Assembly (NCBI GenBank): GCA_020883125.1
Contig: JAHREW010000028.1
Span: 1-64,000 of the forward strand
Reading direction: 5' to 3'
Source: Microcoleus sp. CAWBG506
GTDB taxonomy: Bacteria > Cyanobacteriota > Cyanobacteriia > Cyanobacteriales > Microcoleaceae
DNA length: 64,000 nucleotides
The translations under genes and the position numbers were made by a program. Within the stretch, counting starts at the first letter, position 1. Every line of letters begins with the position of its first letter. This document shows positions 59,023 to 64,000 of the stretch, piece after piece. Under the pieces are notes generated by a model that did not search any database, was not told the DNA's origin, and saw nothing but the letters and a program-made list of their open reading frames with translations.

Positions 59023-60201
59023 TTAAGATTTTTGGCCTAGGAACATATTAACTAAACTAGCTTTATTCAAAGCAATATCAGTCAAATATGGAATAAGTGC
59101 AAAGCCAATACACTCCGCCAAGCGCGGCGGCACAGCATTACCAATTTGCCACATTGCCTTTTTCATCGAACCTTCAAAAATAAATGAATCCGGGAAAGTT
59201 TGCAATCTAGCCATTTCACGGGCAGAAATAACGCGATTAAGATAAGGATGAATATGAGTGCCGCCGTGATTTTCTTTCACCGTCATGCTCGGTTTCCCCG
59301 GATACTGTCGCTTAAAAGCATCTGCATAGCTTTCGTACAAAGAACCTCCAGGCGGAACTTTAGCAAGTCTTTCCATATATTCAGCAGAATGACGAGTCCA
59401 CTCATGATTAATTTCTGGTATGCGAGTATACTCTGGTAAATCATCAATTGCTGACTCAATTGCTTTGTATTGTTCGGGCAACAATTGTGGCTTAGGATAG
59501 GGATTTGGCATCCCAAATCTGTTAGCTATAAAAATAGCTCGTGGCCTGATTTGCGGAACTCCATAGGCGGCTGATTCCAGCACCGCAACGGAAACGTGGG
59601 GATAACCAATTTCGTCAAAAGCCTCGCAAATCGCTTGCTTAACAGCCCCTTTCTGTATAGTCAGAATTCCCGGCACATTTTCCATCACCACGTACCAGGG
59701 ACGAATTTCTGAGACGATGCGGACAAACTCTCTAAATAGGCGGTTTCGAGGGTCATTGGGGTCGCGTTTTCCGGCAACTGAGAAACCTTGACACGGCGGC
59801 CCACCTACAACAAGATGAACTTCCGGCGAACCCATTTTAGAGAGCAAGTTTTGGGAATTTAAGTTTTTGATGTCGTCGCAAAAGTGATGACAATCAGGAA
59901 AGTTTTTGATATGAGTTGCAGAAGCTATCGGGTTAACTTCAACACTTGCTACAGGTTGAAAACCTGCTTGCAATAAACCTTGTGTCATTCCGCCAGCACC
60001 GCAGAAAAGATCGACAAATCTATAGTCTGAGGCTGGCATTGACTGAGATTCAACATCAATAAAAATCTTGTAAGGATCGGAGTCATCCGCTTCTAGTTGG
60101 CGTTGGATGCGTTCGTAACGCCCTAATTTTGCTTGCTTCGGCTTTTTGGCAGGAATTGTCTCTTCCTCATTTAAGAATAAAGATAGTTGTATTGCTTCCA
60201 T
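59023..60201 (-). CDS. DNA (cytosine-5)-methyltransferase
   Basis: 392 residues. The C5-methyltransferase motifs are complete and in order: I DLFCGAGGMTQG, IV GGPPCQGFS (catalytic Cys), VI MENVPG, VIII QIRPRAIF, IX SAREMARLQTFPD and X QIGNAVPP. About 60 polar residues precede motif I. The target-recognition region (between PEINHEWTRHSAEYMERLAK and PSMTVKENHGGTH) is short; its sequence specificity cannot be read off. No restriction nuclease gene is adjacent, so it is an orphan methyltransferase or has lost its partner. It is transcribed towards the PIN gene, and its upstream DNA is a duplicated, decayed purB 5' region, which may supply its promoter. Confidence 0.95.
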   Translation of the reverse strand: MEAIQLSLFLNEEETIPAKKPKQAKLGRYERIQRQLEADDSDPYKIFIDVESQSMPASDYRFVDLFCGAGGMTQGLLQAGFQPVASVEVNPIASATHIKNFPDCHHFCDDIKNLNSQNLLSKMGSPEVHLVVGGPPCQGFSVAGKRDPNDPRNRLFREFVRIVSEIRPWYVVMENVPGILTIQKGAVKQAICEAFDEIGYPHVSVAVLESAAYGVPQIRPRAIFIANRFGMPNPYPKPQLLPEQYKAIESAIDDLPEYTRIPEINHEWTRHSAEYMERLAKVPPGGSLYESYADAFKRQYPGKPSMTVKENHGGTHIHPYLNRVISAREMARLQTFPDSFIFEGSMKKAMWQIGNAVPPRLAECIGFALIPYLTDIALNKASLVNMFLGQKS

Positions 60202-60228
60202 TTTATATTTGTTTACTGCTTTTTATCT

Positions 60229-60391
60229 GATGTTACCCATTTCGGGCAGAGTGTATGGCTTTATTGCGGTTGAGGTCGGGGAGTGCGATCGCCCTATTGT
60301 ACATCTGCGAGGCATCCCTCTTCCCATTTCTAGATTTGGATATTTCGCTTGTTGCGGATATTGCGTTTATGGCGTGAAAAGTGTTATCGTT
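60229..60391 (-). pseudogene. Duplicated, decayed 5' end and upstream region of purB
   Basis: On the minus strand the segment aligns with 57375-57143: the shared blocks include AGTGTTATCG/CGATAACAC, the TATTTCG/TTG stretch, CTCGCAGA-GTACAAT and RSHSPT, then YTLPEMGNI. The reading frame runs IGRSHSPTSTAIKPYTLPEM then GNIR and a TAA, so the ATG is lost (ATA) and only about 25 purB codons remain. It ends 28 bases upstream of the methyltransferase start codon. Differences from the functional copy indicate an old duplication, or acquisition from a related strain. Confidence 0.85.
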
Positions 60392-60489
60392 TCCGGTTAT
60401 ATCGGAATGATTTAACCGCAGAGAACACAGAGGACACAGAGGGAGAGAGTAGATCTGAATAATTCAGATGCTACCGGATTTGATATGAT
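60391..60489. repeat. Interspersed TTCCGGTTATATCGGAATGATTTAACC element
   Basis: It begins TTCCGGTTATATCGGAATGATTTAACCGC and ends GCTACCGGATTTGATATGAT. The end matches the inverted start of the 53473 copy, and the beginning matches 36363 and, inverted, 10856-10894. It directly abuts the duplicated purB region. It is non-coding and about 100 bp long. Confidence 0.75.
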
Positions 60490-60560
60490 ACTCTGATTTC
60501 CAGTGCTGATGAAGATTTGTATTTACCATATTAGTCTCAGAAAATCATTGATACAGAACC

Positions 60561-60785
60561 ATGAAATATACAGTTGTTGTCCAATGGTCAGAAGAAGATC
60601 GATGCTTTGTCGTATTTTTGCCAGAATTTGAGGATGTAATGCAGCCCGTAACTCACGCAGATTCTTACGAAGAAGCTATCTACAATGCGCGAGAGGTAAT
60701 ATAGCTACTAATCGAGAGTTGTCAAGCTGAAGGTAAACCATTACCAGCAACTAAGAAGCTAGAACGATTATTTCAGGCTGCATAA
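60561..60785 (+). pseudogene. HicB-type antitoxin gene with an in-frame stop
   Basis: The frame MKYTVVVQWSEEDRCFVVFL and PEFEDVMQPVTHADSYEEAI is the HicB antitoxin N-terminus. A TAG at 60702-60704 interrupts it after residue 47 (EVI stop LLIESC), and the frame then continues to KPLPATKKLERLFQAA and a TAA at 60783. No HicA toxin lies beside it. Without suppression only a 47-residue fragment is made. The stop is one change from a sense codon, so recent inactivation is likely. Confidence 0.8.
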
Positions 60786-60840
60786 ATTTGTTCAAAGCCA
60801 TATCATTATACCCAAAAAGTAGGCGATTTGGATATTCTCA

Positions 60841-61707
60841 TCAAACTTCCGAAAGTCTCACCTTATTACCAATTAACTTGAGAAAACTCGACCCAAAGTG
60901 TTGAATTTCCAAAAAATTTGCATAGGCAGAAGCTGGCTTGTAAACTCTAAAAGTCCGCATAATCCCTAAAGTAGCCGCACTTTCCAAGGGACCAACAAAG
61001 CTAGTATCTCTATCCAAAAAATGAGATTGTTTAGCCCAGTAAGCCATCTGTTCTGCATTCAAAAAATAGCACCCTGAATGAGGATTTAAAGCCCGCTCAA
61101 AAGCGATTTTTTGTTCCATTATTTTGCCAAATAACTGCCGTTGTTCCTCAATATTTTGAAAATTAGCCGTAGCAGAATGTGTTAAATCGCCATCGATATA
61201 GGCTTTAAAAACGGGGGCTTGAGGTGATACTTCGTAACGGTTTGGTTGTAACAAGTTTCCATTGCCACCGTGATGTCTAAACCAGTTTAATTTGTTGAAA
61301 AACCACGGATCATGTAAAATCAAGTCATCTTCCAAGTAACAGAAATAATCATATTTGTCAAGACAAGCTCGTAAAACTGCTTGACACTCAAACCCCAACA
61401 GCAGCGGTTCGCATTTGGTAGCATGGTGCATAAAAGATTTTGGCTGCACCGGCAATTGAGACAAGAGATGATAGCCTTGGGTTGTGCAAATCACAATGTC
61501 AATTTCGTGATTCTGATCTTGATTGGCTGGGATAGTTGCACATTCGCCAATGTGAATCATGCACTGAGATTTGCCATACAAAGCTTGCAGGGATGCAACG
61601 GCAGCGGTTAAAGCATTGAGTCGCGGTTGCGGATCGTTTCTTTGGGAAGCGTGTTTTCCGTCGCCACTGGGATTGTAAAAGTGAGCAATAGTGAATAGAA
61701 TTCGCAT
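60841..61707 (-). CDS. Glycosyltransferase-like protein (GT-A fold, EDD motif)
   Basis: 288 residues. The N-terminal MRILFTIAHFYNP and the central YFCYLEDDLILHDPWFFNKL (EDD as a probable DxD metal/nucleotide-sugar site, about residues 126-128) suggest a GT-A glycosyltransferase. FLDRDTSFVGPLESAATLGI and the C-terminal EIQHFGSSF resemble an acceptor-binding part. I do not recognise a CAZy family by eye. No membrane segment is seen. The next genes are a methyltransferase-glycosyltransferase fusion on the same strand and a glycosyltransferase on the opposite strand, so this is probably part of a surface-glycan cluster that continues beyond the window. Confidence 0.65.
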   Translation of the reverse strand: MRILFTIAHFYNPSGDGKHASQRNDPQPRLNALTAAVASLQALYGKSQCMIHIGECATIPANQDQNHEIDIVICTTQGYHLLSQLPVQPKSFMHHATKCEPLLLGFECQAVLRACLDKYDYFCYLEDDLILHDPWFFNKLNWFRHHGGNGNLLQPNRYEVSPQAPVFKAYIDGDLTHSATANFQNIEEQRQLFGKIMEQKIAFERALNPHSGCYFLNAEQMAYWAKQSHFLDRDTSFVGPLESAATLGIMRTFRVYKPASAYANFLEIQHFGSSFLKLIGNKVRLSEV

Positions 61708-61875
61708 TGGTGTGAATTAATAATTAAACATTAAACAATAAAACATTAAGGACGGTATTTTAGTCGGCGCAGGGGGACTTTATAGGTTTAGCCGCGAATT
61801 ATATTCGGCTGGGCTGAATTGGAGGGCGATTTTACCCAATATTTTTTGCATAAATATACATCAATTTTACTACAT

Positions 61876-63546
61876 TCAGTCATCAAATAACTCCGGTAGT
61901 CGATCGCGCAATTCAGCATTCAAACGCGGCAACTCATCCCGCATCTGCAAGTACCAGTCTCGCCGCTGGCGATAGTACCCGCACAGCAAACGGTTATCCC
62001 GGACCCACTCGTAAGCATTCCCAGCTATTTCTCGGCGCATTTGAACATCGGAAATCAGCAAATTAAGCTTATTTTCAAACTCTTTTTCAGAGCGATAAAT
62101 TAACCCGGTTTCACCTTCAACAATTGAATGTTCGTATACCGTAGGACTTGCCAACACCGCCACTCCCCGCGCCGCACATTCAATGAATTTTAAGTCAGAT
62201 TTCATTTCATTTATCTGGTTATGAACTAGCGGTAACAGAGCGATATCGCAACTGTACATAATTTCTTGATACCGTTCGTAACTGCAAAATGACTCAAATT
62301 GTTTTTGCTCTGTTTCTAAGGAGTCAAAAAATAGGCGATCGTGAATCACTTTAACTCGAATGCGGTGTTTGTGATCTACTAAAATTCGATTGAGTTCTGC
62401 CATAATTGGTTGCCAATCTTTTTCGCGATTCAGGGCTCCAAAAAAGATGGTAACAGTATCTTCTGCATAAGTGCGCGGTGGCGGTAAATAGGCTAATTGA
62501 TTGGGAAATACTGTAACATTGGGATTGTACTGTCGTAAAATTTTGGCGAGGGGTTCTGTGGAAGTTTGAACGCAATGACAGCCACGGTAGCTGAGGTAAT
62601 TGTTGTCTGCGTATTCCCGGCGACGGATGGGATTGTCGTCAATTTCAGCTACTATTAAATAGTCTTGTTGTAGGAGTTGTTTGATGCGGGGAAGATAGGC
62701 GGGATATTGCATGATTGTCCGCTGCCAAATAAATACTTTTTCTTCCGCTGGGAGTGGGGCAATTAATTCGAGTGTTTTCACGCCAGATACGGTGCGGACA
62801 CCGGGAATTGTAGCGCTAAATTTGTCCGGTTCCAAAACTCGCAGGCGATCGCACCCTGTAGGTGCCATAATTATGGTTTGAATCAGCAATCTGCGTGGTT
62901 GTACAGCAGTTTTGGTCGATCGCACAATATAATATTCAGCACTGGTTTCCGTAGCAAAACTACTCGATTGTAGCTCTAATGCCTTGACCATGGGATGCAG
63001 CAATTGCTGAAATTGGGCAAAATTTTCGGTTTTTTGTCCCTTTCCTTGCAATTCGTAAACTTGCAATCCGGCTTGAGTAAAGAGTGATTGAATACTTTCT
63101 AGGGTAAACCAGTGCTGCATTTTGCCATCGGCATTTTCCCAGTGCCCGCGCAACAAATTGACAATGCGCCGCCAGTATTGAACATTGGGAATTCTGGCGA
63201 AAATTTGGCCCATTGGATGCAGCAAAGCACTGTATTGTTTGAGGACATCCCAAGGATTTTTGAGGTAAGGTAACAAATCGCCAAACACCAAACAATCAAC
63301 GGTACCGTGGGCGATGTCGAGACTGGCGATATCGGTTTCTTCTATATTGGCGATCGCCACCCAGTTTAGCCGATCGACTGCTATTTTAGCTTTTTCTCGA
63401 TCGCATTCAATGCCAATATATTGACAATGGGGATTTGTCAGCTTGTACTGTGCGCCCATCGCCCCCGTACCGCAGCCTATTTCCACAATGACTTTAGCAT
63501 CCGGGGGTAGCAGATTCAAGAGGTCATGGTTGATGCTATCGATCAC
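61876..63546 (-). CDS. SAM-dependent methyltransferase fused to a GT-B glycosyltransferase
   Basis: 556 residues from a GTG start. Residues 1-215 are a class I methyltransferase: VIVEIGCGTGAMGAQY (SAM-binding motif I, about 19-34), IGIECDREKA (acidic motif II) and CLVFGDLLPYLKNPW. After a linker, residues 225-556 form a GT-B enzyme: VFIWQRTIMQYPAYLPRIKQ, VTIFFGALNREKDW, and the sugar-nucleotide end DIALLPLVHNQINEMKSDLK, then FIECAARGVAVLASPTVYEH with the E-x7-E-like region. Such fusions build methylated polysaccharides or O-glycans. The catalytic order and sugars are unknown. It runs in the same direction as the GT-like gene at 60841. Confidence 0.85.
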   Translation of the reverse strand: MIDSINHDLLNLLPPDAKVIVEIGCGTGAMGAQYKLTNPHCQYIGIECDREKAKIAVDRLNWVAIANIEETDIASLDIAHGTVDCLVFGDLLPYLKNPWDVLKQYSALLHPMGQIFARIPNVQYWRRIVNLLRGHWENADGKMQHWFTLESIQSLFTQAGLQVYELQGKGQKTENFAQFQQLLHPMVKALELQSSSFATETSAEYYIVRSTKTAVQPRRLLIQTIIMAPTGCDRLRVLEPDKFSATIPGVRTVSGVKTLELIAPLPAEEKVFIWQRTIMQYPAYLPRIKQLLQQDYLIVAEIDDNPIRRREYADNNYLSYRGCHCVQTSTEPLAKILRQYNPNVTVFPNQLAYLPPPRTYAEDTVTIFFGALNREKDWQPIMAELNRILVDHKHRIRVKVIHDRLFFDSLETEQKQFESFCSYERYQEIMYSCDIALLPLVHNQINEMKSDLKFIECAARGVAVLASPTVYEHSIVEGETGLIYRSEKEFENKLNLLISDVQMRREIAGNAYEWVRDNRLLCGYYRQRRDWYLQMRDELPRLNAELRDRLPELFDD

Positions 63547-63617
63547 TTTCTCTAAAATTCCTGATTAGTGTTGATTAAAATGAAACCCAATAACATTACC
63601 ATAGACCACCTGCTTTT

Positions 63618-63687
63618 AGACATCTCCATTAAACCCAGTCTTGAACAGCGCCGAGTCCCTGTTACACAATAATTATGGGAGATGTCT
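63618..63687. repeat. Small inverted-repeat element AGACATCTCC
   Basis: AGACATCTCC (63618-63627) and GGAGATGTCT (63678-63687) are inverted ends 50 bases apart. The outer sequence CATCTCCCAT on the minus strand is also seen at the border of the 29098 element. It lies in the divergent promoter region of the two glycan genes. Confidence 0.5.
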
Positions 63688-63776
63688 TTTGGTGATTAGG
63701 CAGATGCCAGTATACAATGGCGATCGGCACATTTGTCAAGCACCAAATCAACTGAAAAACAATTATAGCACAAACT

Positions 63777-64000
63777 ATGAACCCTAACTTAGGAATTAAC
63801 ATCGCCGGCTACATCAACGGTGAATTTGGAGTGGGAGAAGGAGTCAGAGCAAATATTAGATCCGTAGAAGCAGCCCACATTCCCTTCACTATCAACAATT
63901 TCACCCGCAGTCCCCACCGCAGTCAAGACACCACCTATCAAAACTTCAGCCCAGACAATCCTTATCCCATAAACCTGATTCAAGTCAACGCCGATGAAGT
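63777..64000 (+). CDS. Glycosyltransferase, N-terminal part, runs off the window
   Basis: 74 codons from the ATG at 63777, still open at the window end: GINIAGYINGEFGVGEGVRA and then NIRSVEAAHIPFTINNFT. This start (G-Y-x-x-x-x-x-G-x-G-E-x-x-R) is that of GT-B family 1/4 glycosyltransferases of cyanobacterial polysaccharide clusters. NLIQVNADEV follows the expected second strand. Nothing can be said about catalytic residues. It is divergent from the methyltransferase-glycosyltransferase fusion, with which it shares a 230-base upstream region. Confidence 0.75.
   Translation, partial: MNPNLGINIAGYINGEFGVGEGVRANIRSVEAAHIPFTINNFTRSPHRSQDTTYQNFSPDNPYPINLIQVNADE

Overview
The window looks like chromosomal DNA of a filamentous, probably non-heterocystous cyanobacterium (Oscillatoria/Microcoleus/Phormidium type). 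The evidence is the very frequent GCGATCGC-type HIP1 sites, cyanobacterial marker families (GUN4, COP23, ferredoxin-type glutamate synthase, the arginine dihydrolase ArgZ/AgrE, AAA-WD40 and NACHT NTPases, Uma2 nucleases), the gene order pdhB-secD-secF, and dense short palindromic repeats. No rRNA, tRNA or CRISPR array was recognised. The species assignment is inference.

Layout. 1-2.8 kb: edge of an IS200/IS605 tnpB, a zinc carboxypeptidase-like protein and a GUN4-domain protein. 3.4-19.8 kb: a secreted phosphodiester glycosidase, then a nitrogen/arginine block: ferredoxin glutamate synthase (5998-10734), argininosuccinate synthase (10980-12182) and ArgZ/AgrE (17647-19761), interrupted by a GT2 glycosyltransferase and a large hybrid histidine kinase. 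These nitrogen genes cover glutamate synthesis, arginine synthesis and arginine breakdown to ornithine/proline. 20-29 kb: small secreted proteins, a vMAP-type helix-turn-helix protein, citrate synthase, SixA, a complete tnpB-only IS, and a GAF/PAS/GGDEF protein whose first GAF carries both cysteines of a DXCF cyanobacteriochrome. 29.7-41.5 kb: DHH phosphoesterase, HNH nuclease, COP23 protein, AAA-WD40 protein with an in-frame minisatellite, 5-FCL-like protein, lipid kinase, metallophosphoesterase, HD-like protein, DUF4342. 42-57 kb: decayed AAA-WD40 pseudogene, secF/secD/pdhB, Uma2 nucleases, orphan HicB, NACHT NTPase, SH3 protein, M15 peptidase, purB. 57.4-60.4 kb: an HTH-PIN toxin-antitoxin pair and a C5 DNA methyltransferase, bracketed by purB and by a decayed second copy of the purB 5' end. 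60.8-64 kb: a glycan-modification cluster (glycosyltransferase-like protein, methyltransferase-glycosyltransferase fusion, start of another glycosyltransferase).

The most unusual content is (i) the TA plus methyltransferase cassette set between direct repeats of the purB 5' region, so that the methyltransferase sits behind a duplicated purB upstream region; (ii) a repeat family whose 33-bp hairpin loop is inverted between two otherwise collinear copies; (iii) several MITE-like palindromic elements with recognisable target duplications, one inserted at the ribosome-binding site/start codon of the cyanobacteriochrome-GGDEF gene; and (iv) repeat DNA that has entered coding sequences and is translated (phosphodiester glycosidase, glutamate synthase, AAA-WD40 protein, Uma2 protein).

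All functional calls come from reading motifs and remembered family patterns; no database search was run.
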